Assembly (NCBI RefSeq): GCF_000314975.1
Contig: NZ_BAEN01000022.1
Coordinates: forward strand, 62,001 to 126,000
Origin: Aliiglaciecola lipolytica E3
Lineage (GTDB): Bacteria; Pseudomonadota; Gammaproteobacteria; Enterobacterales; Alteromonadaceae
Direction: 5' to 3'
DNA length: 64,000 nt
Each line of letters starts with the position of its first letter. Position 1 is the stretch's first letter. The position numbers and the translations under genes were made by a program. The notes below the pieces were generated by a model, which saw only the letters and a program-made list of their open reading frames with translations, had not been told where the DNA came from and ran no database searches. This document shows, piece by piece, positions 8,206-15,765 of the stretch.

Positions 8206-8715
8206 TTAAATTTGTCGCCATTTAGGCGAGTGAACCCGCTCTATCAGGTCAATCTGTTGTTGATGCACGTTTTGCAGCATTTTCAACAGTGCCATATTAT
8301 TTTCATCATGTTTCAAAGCAGCTTTTATTGCTTCTGCTGCCTCATCCAATTCAGCCAATTGTTTTTGCCAATTTTCGGTCAATGCTGGCTGATCTTGAAA
8401 TTTGACCAATAAAGCATTCTTTTGCATCTGATGTTGACTGCTAAGTGCACTGACCAGATCTTGTTGTGTCATTTGTTGCGTCGATGGATTTAAGGAAAAC
8501 CAGCTAATGACTGCCACCAAGGCAAAAGACGCAGCCATCGCAACAACCTTAGGTGCAGTTGAATTAGTGCGACGTTTTTGTGCCTGTTGGTTAGGTGCAG
8601 CTTCCTCAGCTAATGCTATTTCTATTCCAGCCCACAGATCGCGTTCTGGTAGTTTTTCCTTATTAAGGGAGTCCAGTTGTGCACGTAGATCAGATTCAAA
8701 ATTTCTATTACTCAT
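8206..8715 (-). CDS. Probable anti-sigma factor, single-pass membrane protein
   Basis: A 169-residue protein with a cytosolic N-terminus (LPERDLWAGIEIALAEE, as seen in several ECF-linked anti-sigma factors) and one membrane helix at about residues 57-74 (VVAMAASFALVAVISWF). A helical, Gln-rich periplasmic part of about 95 residues follows. It has no zinc-binding HxxxCxxC motif, so it would not be a ZAS-type factor. Its start overlaps the end of the sigma gene by 8 bases, the normal translationally coupled arrangement of sigma and anti-sigma pairs. The role is inferred from context and topology. Confidence 0.7.
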   Translation of the reverse strand: MSNRNFESDLRAQLDSLNKEKLPERDLWAGIEIALAEEAAPNQQAQKRRTNSTAPKVVAMAASFALVAVISWFSLNPSTQQMTQQDLVSALSSQHQMQKNALLVKFQDQPALTENWQKQLAELDEAAEAIKAALKHDENNMALLKMLQNVHQQQIDLIERVHSPKWRQI

Positions 8716-9274
8716 AGCCCATCCACTCCTTTAACAACTGTTTAGCACGGTGAAATTGTGCTTTGCTAGAGCCAACTGCCATATTCATCATGCTTGCAAT
8801 ATCTTCGTGGCGATACCCTTCTATTGCATGTAATACAAACACGATTCGAGCGCGTTCGGGCAATCTTGATACATGACGTTCCAATTCACTTAAATCCGTG
8901 GCTTGATCCGCAGCATAATAATTCGCCTCTGTATCTTCGATATTGAACATTCGCTTCACCCACCCTCTCTGCTTGCGCAAGTAAGAAATCGTAATGTTTG
9001 ATGTCACAGTATGCAGCCAAGTTGAAAACTTACTATCACCTTTGTAATTACCTATTTTTCGCCATAATTGAATAAATACTTCTTGCGAGGCATCCTCTGC
9101 GAGTGACTTATCACTGGTCAAGCGATAGCACAAACCATATACCTGACCAATATAAGTCTGATAGAGAGTTTGATATGCTTTTTTATCGCCTTGTTGTACC
9201 GCACTTATCAAGTCACGTTCAGACTTGTCTGCAAAAGCGCTTTGTGCAGAAACAACATTTCCTTGTATATTCAA
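8708..9274 (-). CDS. ECF RNA polymerase sigma factor
   Basis: Alternative sigma-70-family factor of the extracytoplasmic function group, 188 residues. Region 2 spans about 38-105 (LYQTYIGQVYGLCYRL, then DASQEVFIQLWRKI for core binding and STWLHTVTSNITISYLRK for -10 recognition). Region 4 spans about 130-180 (LPERARIVFVLHAIEGYRHE, then VGSSKAQFHRAKQLLKEW helix-turn-helix). No ATG fits the start; the frame opens at TTG 9274. It is translationally coupled to the membrane protein downstream (8-base overlap). A possible self-regulated promoter lies at 9309-9334. Target genes probably include the DUF4097 gene of the same operon. Confidence 0.9.
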   Translation of the reverse strand: MNIQGNVVSAQSAFADKSERDLISAVQQGDKKAYQTLYQTYIGQVYGLCYRLTSDKSLAEDASQEVFIQLWRKIGNYKGDSKFSTWLHTVTSNITISYLRKQRGWVKRMFNIEDTEANYYAADQATDLSELERHVSRLPERARIVFVLHAIEGYRHEDIASMMNMAVGSSKAQFHRAKQLLKEWMGYE

Positions 9275-9308
9275 TGTGTTTATCGTTTTATTAGTGTGTT
9301 GAATGATT

Positions 9309-9334
9309 AGTCGCAGGGTAAAACAGAATGGTTT
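9309..9334 (-). promoter_or_regulatory. Possible ECF-type promoter for the 9274 sigma operon
   Basis: On the minus strand AAACC and CGACT are separated by 16 bases and end 35 bases before the TTG start codon. AAC-containing -35 boxes with a CGnCT -10 box are usual for ECF sigma factors. There is only one instance, so support is weak. The rest of 9275-9562 shows no gene. Confidence 0.3.
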
Positions 9335-9562
9335 AAATCGCCAAAAAATTAATTTTTAAACTTTGACCTAATGATTTTCGGCTGTGGAAAAAAGTTTAAT
9401 TTTATGAATAGATAACACTTCAAGTGGTAACTATTCACTTCTTAGGTAGAGTCTGCAATATTTCATAGGTAATTGTCGTATATACGTTTATTTTCTAACT
9501 ATTGCAAAGATAGTCGTCTACAATTTTAGTTCTATTAGCTAGGGCATAAAGGTAAATCAATA

Positions 9563-10468
9563 ATGAACATGGAAATCACCCCATTTGACCACATTTTAGT
9601 TGTGTTGCAGGCAGATGAGGACCCATCTATCCCACTGGCAAGAGCAACTAGATTGTGTAAAGCATTCTCAGGCAAGATGACTGTGTTTGTGTCACTTCAT
9701 CGACTATTTTATCCAAAAGCGGATCTAGCTGTTTCGGATGATTTGCATGAAATAGTTACGAGTCAGAAAAATACAATTAGCAACACCTTGGAAAAATGGA
9801 ATGCAAGTGAGTTTGTAGAAGATATTGTTTTGTCTTGGCAACAAAAACCATCTTTAGCTATAGCCAAGTTTATTGAGTCGAAATCATTCAATTTGGTTCT
9901 AAAAGCGCCTTTCCAGCAAAGCGAGTTCAAACGCCTATTTCGTAGTGGATTAGATCATTATTTTGTTTCTGACTGCCCCTTACCCATATGGATGGTTAAA
10001 CCGAGACTTTGGGACAAGCAGCTCGAAGTTTTAGCATGTGTAGATATCAGTGATGATGACTTTGATAATCACGTGTTGAACCGAAAGATCCTAGCCGTCA
10101 GTGACAAACTTTCACAATCCATCAATGCGCAAATGCATGTAATTGATTGCTATGACGGTGAAATTGGCACGATGCATATCGATTACAATAATAAGCGTGG
10201 TTTTAAACGCGAGGCGACAATTCAGCAAAAACACATAGAAAAGTTAGAGTTGTATATAAAGGAATATGCTCTGTCTAATGATGTTCTGCATTCTGTAGAG
10301 GGCTTGCCTGATGAAGCAGTGCCAGACAAAGCAGCGAGCTTAAATGCCGAAGTTGCTGTTATTGGTAATAATGAAGATAAACATTTTATGGACAAAATGT
10401 TTGGAGATACTGCAATGGCGTTAGCCGAGGCCATGCCATGCGATATATTGGTTTTGAAACCTGAATAA
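9563..10468 (+). CDS. Tandem universal stress protein (UspE-like)
   Basis: Cytosolic stress protein made of two fused Usp domains, residues about 8-148 and 152-301. The first begins DHILVVLQADEDPSIPLARA. The second begins LEVLACVDISDDDF and ends AEAMPCDILVLKPE. Tandem proteins of about 300 residues correspond to UspE in enterobacteria, which affects motility, aggregation and stress survival. The typical ATP-binding G-x2-G-x9-G(S/T) motif is not well kept in either half, so nucleotide binding is doubtful, as in UspE. It is 30 bases upstream of a DUF4287 gene, probably co-transcribed. Confidence 0.85.
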   Translation: MNMEITPFDHILVVLQADEDPSIPLARATRLCKAFSGKMTVFVSLHRLFYPKADLAVSDDLHEIVTSQKNTISNTLEKWNASEFVEDIVLSWQQKPSLAIAKFIESKSFNLVLKAPFQQSEFKRLFRSGLDHYFVSDCPLPIWMVKPRLWDKQLEVLACVDISDDDFDNHVLNRKILAVSDKLSQSINAQMHVIDCYDGEIGTMHIDYNNKRGFKREATIQQKHIEKLELYIKEYALSNDVLHSVEGLPDEAVPDKAASLNAEVAVIGNNEDKHFMDKMFGDTAMALAEAMPCDILVLKPE

Positions 10469-10498
10469 GGTTTAACGAATAACGAAAAGGCTTGTTAG

Positions 10499-11029
10499 AT
10501 GGAAGAAAATCTCAAAGAAAAAACCGGTAAAACCTTGGCTGAATGGAAAACGCTATTGGCGGCTCAACCATTCGAGAAGCATGGCGAATATATGTCTTTC
10601 CTTAAGGGTGAACATGGTATTACCCATGGATTTGCAAACTTTATCACTCTGAAGTTTCGCGAAGCCGACGCAGGCTCAGTGGATGCGGATGATTTGGTCG
10701 AGAATCAATATAAAGGTAAAGAAGCTTTAAAACCGATTTATACCTTGTTAGATGAAAAAATTAAGAACCTTGGAGCGGATGTAGAAGTCGCACCAAAGAA
10801 AGCTGCTGTCAGTTATCGGGTAAAAAGGCAGTTTGCGTTGGTACAACCTTCCACAAAAACCAGAATAGATTTAGGACTGAAGCTAAATGATACTCCCCAT
10901 GAAGGTCGATTGGAGACCTCTGGACCATTTGGTAGCATGTGCAGTCACAGAGTGCAATTGACCGACGCCAGTCAAGTCGACGAACAAGTTTTAGATTGGA
11001 TCAAAATGGCATACGAACAAGCAAAATAA
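10499..11029 (+). CDS. DUF4287 / DUF5655 domain protein
   Basis: A 176-residue soluble protein of unknown function. The N-terminal half (EKTGKTLAEWKTLLAAQPFE, then HGITHGFANFITLKF) is the DUF4287 helical domain. The C-terminal half (YTLLDEKIKNLG, then KRQFALVQPSTKTRIDLGL and a final VQLTDASQVDEQVLDWIKMA) is the DUF5655 domain often found fused to it. There is no signal peptide or membrane segment. It follows the Usp gene by 30 bases. A REP-like repeat starts 11 bases after its stop codon. Confidence 0.85.
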   Translation: MEENLKEKTGKTLAEWKTLLAAQPFEKHGEYMSFLKGEHGITHGFANFITLKFREADAGSVDADDLVENQYKGKEALKPIYTLLDEKIKNLGADVEVAPKKAAVSYRVKRQFALVQPSTKTRIDLGLKLNDTPHEGRLETSGPFGSMCSHRVQLTDASQVDEQVLDWIKMAYEQAK

Positions 11030-11039
11030 CCCGAAGGCC

Positions 11040-11096
11040 GGGATTTATCCCGATAGAATTCCAATGCAATGTCCAGCGGCTAAAGCCCCTGCTACA
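11040..11096. repeat. REP-like palindromic repeat, third locus copy
   Basis: Begins GGGATTTATCCC (itself a palindrome, 11040-11051) and ends with a core AGCGGCTAAAGCCCCTGCTACA, matching the units at 7007-7131 at both ends with a diverged middle. It lies between the DUF4287 gene and the terminator shared with rplI, at the far border of the segment that separates rplI from dnaB. Confidence 0.65.
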
Positions 11097-11113
11097 GTTT
11101 TCTCAAACCCATA

Positions 11114-11141
11114 AAAAAACCTCGCCGAAGCGAGGTTTTTA
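11114..11141. terminator. Bidirectional terminator between DUF4287 gene and rplI
   Basis: AAAAACCTCGC / CGAA / GCGAGGTTTTT forms an 11-bp stem with a tetraloop and T runs on both strands. It serves the minus-strand ribosomal operon (rplI stop at 11161) and the plus-strand Usp/DUF4287 unit. Confidence 0.9.
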
Positions 11142-11160
11142 ATATCTACATAATCTGAAA

Positions 11161-11613
11161 TTATGCTTCTTGGATGATAACCAATTTAACAGTGGTCATT
11201 ACATCTGAGTGTAACTGTAGGTCAATTTCAAATTCACCTGTTTCACGCAATGTACCAGTAGGCAATTTAACTTCAGACTTAGCAATTTCAACGCCAGCAG
11301 CCGTGATTGCTTCAGCAATATCACGAGTACCGATTGAACCGAAAAGCTTACCTTCGTCGCCAGCTGGTGCAGCGATAGTCACTTCACCAAGTTCAGCAAT
11401 TTTAGCTGCACGAGCTTCAGCTGTAGCCAATGCTGCTGCGATGTTTGCTTCAAGTTCAGCACGTTGTGCTTCAAACTTTTCTACGTTTGCTTTAGTTGCA
11501 GGAACTGCTTTTTTCTGAGGAAAAAGGAAGTTACGTGCATATCCTGATTTTACAGTGACAGTGTCACCCAAGCCGCCCAGGTTGGCGATCTTGTCTAGTA
11601 GAATGATTTCCAT
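11161..11613 (-). CDS. rplI: 50S ribosomal protein L9
   Basis: Binds 23S rRNA with its N-terminal domain and reaches out from the large subunit through a long helix to a C-terminal domain, limiting frameshifting. The 150-residue protein starts [20 protein letters not shown] and includes the signature [20 protein letters not shown]. It then has the long Ala/Glu-rich helix and a C-terminal domain ending VKLVIIQEA. Length is normal. It is the last gene of rpsF-rpsR-rplI, 28 bases after rpsR. Confidence 0.98.
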   Translation of the reverse strand: MEIILLDKIANLGGLGDTVTVKSGYARNFLFPQKKAVPATKANVEKFEAQRAELEANIAAALATAEARAAKIAELGEVTIAAPAGDEGKLFGSIGTRDIAEAITAAGVEIAKSEVKLPTGTLRETGEFEIDLQLHSDVMTTVKLVIIQEA

Positions 11614-11641
11614 CTTTGCTACCTCTTAATTACGCCAACGA

Positions 11642-11869
11642 TTACTTGTGAGAATCAGTATATGGAAGCAATGCTAGGAAGCGCGCGCGCTTGATAGCAG
11701 TTGACAACTGACGCTGATATTTAGCGCTAGTTCCAGTGATACGGCTTGGTACGATTTTACCACTTTCAGTGATATAGTTTTTCAGCAAAGCGATGTCTTT
11801 ATAATCGATCTGGACAACACCTTCAGCTGAGAAACGGCAAAATTTACGACGTCTAAAAAAACGAGCCAT
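11642..11869 (-). CDS. rpsR: 30S ribosomal protein S18
   Basis: Small-subunit protein that pairs with S6 on the platform of the 30S particle. The 75-residue protein starts [17 protein letters not shown] and carries the family signature around [35 protein letters not shown]. It is of the zinc-independent type with a single Cys. It follows rpsF by only 11 bases; the primosomal gene priB that separates the two in enterobacteria is absent. Confidence 0.98.
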   Translation of the reverse strand: MARFFRRRKFCRFSAEGVVQIDYKDIALLKNYITESGKIVPSRITGTSAKYQRQLSTAIKRARFLALLPYTDSHK

Positions 11870-11880
11870 TATCTGTCTCC

Positions 11881-12303
11881 TTATTCTTGATCTTCGGTGC
11901 TAGCAGACTCTTCAGCTGCAGCAGGTGCTTCTTCTTGCTTTTCAGTACGCTCTGAACGACGGTCATCGCGACGGTCATCACGGCGTTCTTCTTTCGCCAT
12001 TGGAGACTGTTCAGTAACAGCACCTTTGGTACGCATTACAAGATTGCGAAGAATAATATCGTTAAAACGGAAAGCAGTTTCTAGCTCTTCAATTGCTTCG
12101 GCAGTCGCTTCAGCATTGATTAACACGTAATGTGCTTTGTGTAACTTTTCGATTGGATAAGCCAGTTGACGGCGACCCCAATCTTCTAGACGATGGATAG
12201 TTCCGCCGTCGTTTGTGATGATTCCGGTATAACGTTCGATCATACCTGGAACTTGTTCGCTCTGGTCAGGGTGGACCATAAACACGATTTCGTAATGACG
12301 CAT
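11881..12303 (-). CDS. rpsF: 30S ribosomal protein S6
   Basis: Forms a heterodimer with S18 on the 30S platform. The core covers residues 1-100 ([20 protein letters not shown], then [20 protein letters not shown]). It continues into a C-terminal tail of about 40 residues that is first rich in Arg/Asp and then strongly acidic; in enterobacteria this tail is the site of glutamylation by RimK, here ending TEDQE. Length of 140 is at the upper end of the family. First gene of the operon, with promoter at 12393-12421 and an 82-base leader. Confidence 0.98.
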   Translation of the reverse strand: MRHYEIVFMVHPDQSEQVPGMIERYTGIITNDGGTIHRLEDWGRRQLAYPIEKLHKAHYVLINAEATAEAIEELETAFRFNDIILRNLVMRTKGAVTEQSPMAKEERRDDRRDDRRSERTEKQEEAPAAAEESASTEDQE

Positions 12304-12385
12304 TGTTGCTCCTTACGGTTGTAGCCTCTTACAGCTCAGCCAAACTGTATTGAGACAAGGAACTAAAGGTGATAGCTGATTTAAG
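12304..12385 (-). promoter_or_regulatory. rpsF leader, possible S6:S18 autoregulatory element
   Basis: The predicted 5' untranslated region of the rpsF operon is about 82 bases and contains ACAACCGTAAGGAG directly at the ribosome site. In many bacteria the S6:S18 complex binds a leader hairpin that presents a conserved CCG near the Shine-Dalgarno and represses its own operon. The CCG is present here; I could not verify the full stem. Inference from position and motif. Confidence 0.35.
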
Positions 12386-12392
12386 GGCGCGA

Positions 12393-12421
12393 ATTGTATA
12401 TAAAGCCCGCACTTAAGGCAA
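12393..12421 (-). promoter_or_regulatory. Promoter of the rpsF-rpsR-rplI operon
   Basis: On the minus strand TTGCCT (12416-12421) and TACAAT (12393-12398) are spaced by exactly 17 bases. This is close to the sigma-70 consensus, followed by a GC-rich stretch typical of stringently controlled ribosomal promoters. Confidence 0.75.
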
Positions 12422-12440
12422 CATTTATTTCATTTAAAAC

Positions 12441-12467
12441 AAAAGGCGGCTAAAGCCACCTTTTTTA
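12441..12467 (-). terminator. Terminator of the 14290-12499 ECF operon
   Basis: AAAAGGCGGC / TAAA / GCCACCTTTT forms a 10-bp stem with one mismatch. The minus-strand transcript trails into CCTTTTGTTTT, so it ends the lipoprotein gene that stops at 12499. The plus strand also carries a T run. Confidence 0.7.
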
Positions 12468-12498
12468 GTATTTGAATACTACTAGTTTAACTCCTCAC

Positions 12499-13023
12499 TC
12501 AGTCAGTGCTTGCTTTACCGCTTAAATTGTCAATAACATCTTGAGCACCGTAACTTTCTTGATTCGGTTTAGGTCCTTTCCCCATGCGAATATCTAAAAT
12601 GCTGTGTACTTCCTTGCGAGAGTTGCTGTGTCCCATATTAATGTTAGCTCCAATCTCTGTTGATGGACGCTCATAAGTATCGCAAGTTAATAATCCGCAG
12701 TGGCGAACTACCTGTCTTTGTTGGCTTGCGCTAACAGAAGAAGCAGGTTGCAGTTTTTGTGACTCAACAAATGTTTCTTTGCTGGTTACCACAAACCAAT
12801 CGAAACCTTGCTGCTGGGTTAATTGTGCAGACCTTAGTAGAGCAAAGTCTGCAGCATCAGCGACACTTTTAGAATACGTTTTAAACTGAACTCGATAACG
12901 ATCATCAGTAATTTTTTGTTCGCTATAGCCCACTGAGCCATTTTTCGCTGGGCGATAGTCAGGTTTTGAAGCACAACCTGTAACAAATAGAACGATAGAT
13001 AAACACATCATGATAGTTTTCAT
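12499..13023 (-). CDS. Lipoprotein of the CC0125/CC1285 type
   Basis: A 174-residue lipoprotein. The signal peptide MKTIMMCLSIVLFVTGC ends in a lipobox (VTGC) with the lipidated Cys at 17. The body contains RYRVQFKTYSKSVADAADFA, then LLRSAQLTQQQGFDWFVV, the pattern of the CC0125/CC1285 lipoprotein family. These proteins have no known function. Two Cys (HCGLLTC) in the mature part could form a disulfide. It is placed 32 bases after the anti-sigma gene and before a terminator, so it is the third gene of the sigma/anti-sigma operon. Confidence 0.8.
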   Translation of the reverse strand: MKTIMMCLSIVLFVTGCASKPDYRPAKNGSVGYSEQKITDDRYRVQFKTYSKSVADAADFALLRSAQLTQQQGFDWFVVTSKETFVESQKLQPASSVSASQQRQVVRHCGLLTCDTYERPSTEIGANINMGHSNSRKEVHSILDIRMGKGPKPNQESYGAQDVIDNLSGKASTD

Positions 13024-13055
13024 ATTTCACCTCTTTATTTTGCTTGTACGCTAAA

Positions 13056-13802
13056 TTAGTTTTGTACTTGCCAATTTTCGTCGATTGCTTGTTGCTCTTG
13101 AGCCCTATCCAGCGGCGCACCAACAATCATTTGATCAATCACTTTATCTAAATTCTGCTGGTTAGATGCTGTTTGATAATCTTGAGATATTGCTCCTGCT
13201 TGCTCACCTGATTGGGCCTTTTTATGCCACCCATTTACTTGCTTACACGCAATATTGATACTGCTAGTGTGATTGTTTGCTAATTGATACTGTCGGCACA
13301 TTTCACCACTTTGGTTAACAAAACTGAGTTGTGATTTGATACTGGTACCATCTGAAGTTTGTTTAACTTCTCCACTCAAAGTGCTATCTAACACAGCAGC
13401 AATATTGGGATTTACCATAGAATCTGGCGTTGTCGAACTAAACGTCAACATGCCAACCACTGCGACTATTGCCACGCCTGCTGCAAGAGAGTACGGCAAC
13501 TTGAAGCCTTCTGAACGGGACTTTTTAGCCGCCGTCAAAGGCACCACATTATTGGTAGTTAGAGCAGCGTTGTTATTCGTACCTGCATCAATTTGTTGGG
13601 CTAAAAACAGTAATTTTTGTGGAACATCGATATTGTCCATTTGCTTAGCATTGTCGATAACCCACTGGTCAACTTGAGACAAATCCGCCATTCGCATGAC
13701 TAAGCTATCATCTAACTCTAGCGCCACACGCACCTGCTCCATTTCTTCTGCCGACAACTCTGCATCTAAAAATGCGCTCAACATCTCATCGGTAATATTC
13801 AT
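13056..13802 (-). CDS. Anti-sigma factor (membrane-anchored)
   Basis: A 248-residue protein with an N-terminal anti-sigma domain typical of ECF partners (MNITDEMLSAFLDAELSAEE, residues 1-70). One membrane helix lies at about 98-118 (LPYSLAAGVAIVAVVGMLTF), with a periplasmic domain of about 130 residues containing two Cys. The zinc-binding HxxxCxxC is absent. The start overlaps the sigma stop by 4 bases (ATGA), giving translational coupling. It is expected to hold the sigma factor at the membrane until an envelope signal releases it (family knowledge). Confidence 0.82.
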   Translation of the reverse strand: MNITDEMLSAFLDAELSAEEMEQVRVALELDDSLVMRMADLSQVDQWVIDNAKQMDNIDVPQKLLFLAQQIDAGTNNNAALTTNNVVPLTAAKKSRSEGFKLPYSLAAGVAIVAVVGMLTFSSTTPDSMVNPNIAAVLDSTLSGEVKQTSDGTSIKSQLSFVNQSGEMCRQYQLANNHTSSINIACKQVNGWHKKAQSGEQAGAISQDYQTASNQQNLDKVIDQMIVGAPLDRAQEQQAIDENWQVQN

Positions 13803-14290
13803 GCTTTTTCTCCATGTGACAGTGGATTTACCATGTTCAGCAACGTCATTCTAGCTCTGGATAAGCGACTCATAACAGTGCCTACCGGAACTTCCATCGT
13901 GGCAGCCACATCTTTATATGACATGCCTTGCAACGCCACTAACGACAAGATTGAACGCTGATCACTGGGTAGTGAGTCCATAGCCTGGTTCACTTGAGTT
14001 AACATTGCCTGCGCTTCATGCTGAGGCTCTTGTTCATTTGACGCCTGCTCTTGTAATTCGGGAGATTGCGTCGCATTAAGCCGTACCTTGCGTGAACGAT
14101 ATTCATCAATCCAGACATTGCGGCACACTTTGAACGCCCACTTAAGGATCTCAACATCCTCTGGCGCGCCTTTTTTCAATATTTTCTCAAACGTAGCTTG
14201 AACTAAATCATCTGCATCAGCTGCGCTACCAGTCAACGAAAACGCAAATCGCCTCAACATAGGTATGATTTTTTCGAAGGTGTCAGTCAT
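13799..14290 (-). CDS. ECF RNA polymerase sigma factor
   Basis: A 163-residue ECF sigma factor. Region 2 spans about 8-72 (MLRRFAFSLTGSAADADDLV, then QATFEKILKKG and WAFKVCRNVWIDEYRSRK). Region 4 spans about 108-158 (LPSDQRSILSLVALQGMSYK, then VPVGTVMSRLSRARMTLLN). First gene of a three-gene operon with its anti-sigma factor and a lipoprotein. It is divergent from a subtilisin-like protease gene. The operon is preceded by GGAAT-N16-CGTTA, 35 bases from the start codon. The same signature is present before two neighbouring transcription units, which suggests autoregulation and a local regulon. Confidence 0.92.
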   Translation of the reverse strand: MTDTFEKIIPMLRRFAFSLTGSAADADDLVQATFEKILKKGAPEDVEILKWAFKVCRNVWIDEYRSRKVRLNATQSPELQEQASNEQEPQHEAQAMLTQVNQAMDSLPSDQRSILSLVALQGMSYKDVAATMEVPVGTVMSRLSRARMTLLNMVNPLSHGEKA

Positions 14291-14324
14291 GGTTTTTACT
14301 CTTTTTTCAGTATCTTTATTAAGT

Positions 14325-14350
14325 TAACGAATGAACTAAAATTTTATTCC
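14325..14350 (-). promoter_or_regulatory. Putative ECF promoter of the sigma operon (GGAAT-N16-CGTTA)
   Basis: On the minus strand GGAAT (14346-14350) and CGTTA (14325-14329) are separated by 16 bases and lie 35 bases before the ATG at 14290. The flanks also match the promoter at 17615-17641: TGGAATAAA and CATTCGTTA are shared with identical spacing. Two independent copies with this agreement make an ECF promoter likely. Confidence 0.7.
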
Positions 14351-14359
14351 AAATAAAAT

Positions 14360-14385
14360 GAAATTTATTTTTAGCTGAAACGTTT
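14360..14385 (+). promoter_or_regulatory. Putative ECF promoter of the S8 protease gene (GAAAT-N16-CGTTT)
   Basis: GAAAT (14360-14364) and CGTTT (14381-14385) are 16 bases apart and end 36 bases before the ATG at 14421. One base differs from each box of the two stronger copies at 14325-14350 and 17615-17640, but spacing and distance to the start are the same. Confidence 0.5.
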
Positions 14386-14420
14386 ACTAATCAAGTTTAG
14401 TATTAACACAAGAGGTAAAC

Positions 14421-15758
14421 ATGACGCGAATCAAAATTACGATATTCAGTTTGTTGGCATTTAGTCAGATGTCTTCGGCACAATTAATTAATACTCAAGG
14501 CATTGTTAAGCAAGTTGAAAATATTGAAAAAACGATCGACCGTTTAGAGCAAAGAATAATCGCTGAAGAATTAAAAGAGCCCTTTGCGCTCAGTGAGTTG
14601 CCAGCGATAGAAAGCGTAATAACGGAGCCATTAACAACATTACCGAAAACTTTGGCGATAGGCGTTGACCTAAGCAATCCGGCTTTTATAGAAGTCGAAT
14701 TGGAAGATGGATGGAGAGCGGTTCAAAACCAATGGATGATTATTGCAGACGAACAAACTAAACAGACTTTAATCGGTTTAGGTGCTGTGATTAATTCGGA
14801 TTCAACATACTCGGGATTAGGACTGTCTGTTTTGCGATTTACAATTCCGTCCCATTTAGACTCAAAGTCCGCATTAGCTAAACATTTAACTCAAGACGCT
14901 TTTGTAACCTTAGATAGAAATCATATTTATGTGGCGCAATCCCAGACACCGCAAACCGCTTTTGATTCTGCAGAAAAGCAAATAGACCAACCAATGTGTA
15001 AAACGACTGCGCGAATCGGCATGATCGATAGCGCAGTCGCTCGAACGCACCCTGCGTTTACGAAAGCGAACATAACTGCCAAGTCTTTTTTAACCAATAA
15101 CCTAAATTCTCCAGCCCTTCACGGCACCGCGGTCGCAGGGGTGTTAATAGGAGATTTCAACACCCTGACCCCATTATTACCGCAAGCGCATTTATACTCT
15201 GCAGAAGTGTTTTATCGGCAATCCGACTACTCCCAGGGTGCAACATTAAGCGCCATGATTGAAGCATTAAACTGGTTAGTAGAGGAAAAGGTTACAGTAA
15301 TCAACATGAGTTTGGCTGGCCCAGATAACCGAATTTTAAATCGAATGATTACAGCAGCTATCCAGCAAGGAACCATTATCGTTGCTGCTGCAGGAAATGA
15401 AGGACCTGCTGCCCAAGCAGTTTATCCTGCTGGATATGAAGAAGTCATAGCCGTTAGTGCGTTCGACAATAGTTTAAAACCATATCGCTGGTCGAATCGA
15501 GGCGATTATATAGATTATTCTGCGTTGGGTGTAAACGTGATTACAGCTCAGGCGTTGGGGGGATTAGGCAAAGAATCTGGCACCTCGATGGCGGCGCCAG
15601 TTATTTCCGCGGCACTCGCATGTTTAGTGTCAAAGCAATCAACACTATCAAAGCAGGATATTGAAAATGTGCTGCTCTCCCTTACTAAACAATCTGTAGA
15701 TTTAGGTCCCAAAGGGAGAGATCCTGTGTTTGGAATTGGGGCAATTCAACGTAAATAG
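14421..15758 (+). CDS. Secreted subtilisin-like serine protease (S8 family)
   Basis: A 445-residue exported endopeptidase. It has a signal peptide of about 20 residues (IKITIFSLLAFSQMSSA), a propeptide-like region to about residue 190 with an N-terminal coiled-coil stretch, and then the S8 domain. The catalytic triad is visible: Asp in RIGMIDSAVARTHPAF (about 203), His in LHGTAVAGVLIGD (about 234) and Ser in GTSMAAPVISAALA (about 389). The oxyanion Asn lies in VAAAGNEGPAAQAVYPA. It is divergent from an ECF sigma operon and carries a related promoter signature. It may be a regulon member, or a protease acting on the anti-sigma factor (inference). It ends 7 bases before the convergent barrel gene. 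Confidence 0.93.
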   Translation: MTRIKITIFSLLAFSQMSSAQLINTQGIVKQVENIEKTIDRLEQRIIAEELKEPFALSELPAIESVITEPLTTLPKTLAIGVDLSNPAFIEVELEDGWRAVQNQWMIIADEQTKQTLIGLGAVINSDSTYSGLGLSVLRFTIPSHLDSKSALAKHLTQDAFVTLDRNHIYVAQSQTPQTAFDSAEKQIDQPMCKTTARIGMIDSAVARTHPAFTKANITAKSFLTNNLNSPALHGTAVAGVLIGDFNTLTPLLPQAHLYSAEVFYRQSDYSQGATLSAMIEALNWLVEEKVTVINMSLAGPDNRILNRMITAAIQQGTIIVAAAGNEGPAAQAVYPAGYEEVIAVSAFDNSLKPYRWSNRGDYIDYSALGVNVITAQALGGLGKESGTSMAAPVISAALACLVSKQSTLSKQDIENVLLSLTKQSVDLGPKGRDPVFGIGAIQRK

Positions 15759-15765
15759 TAAAAAC

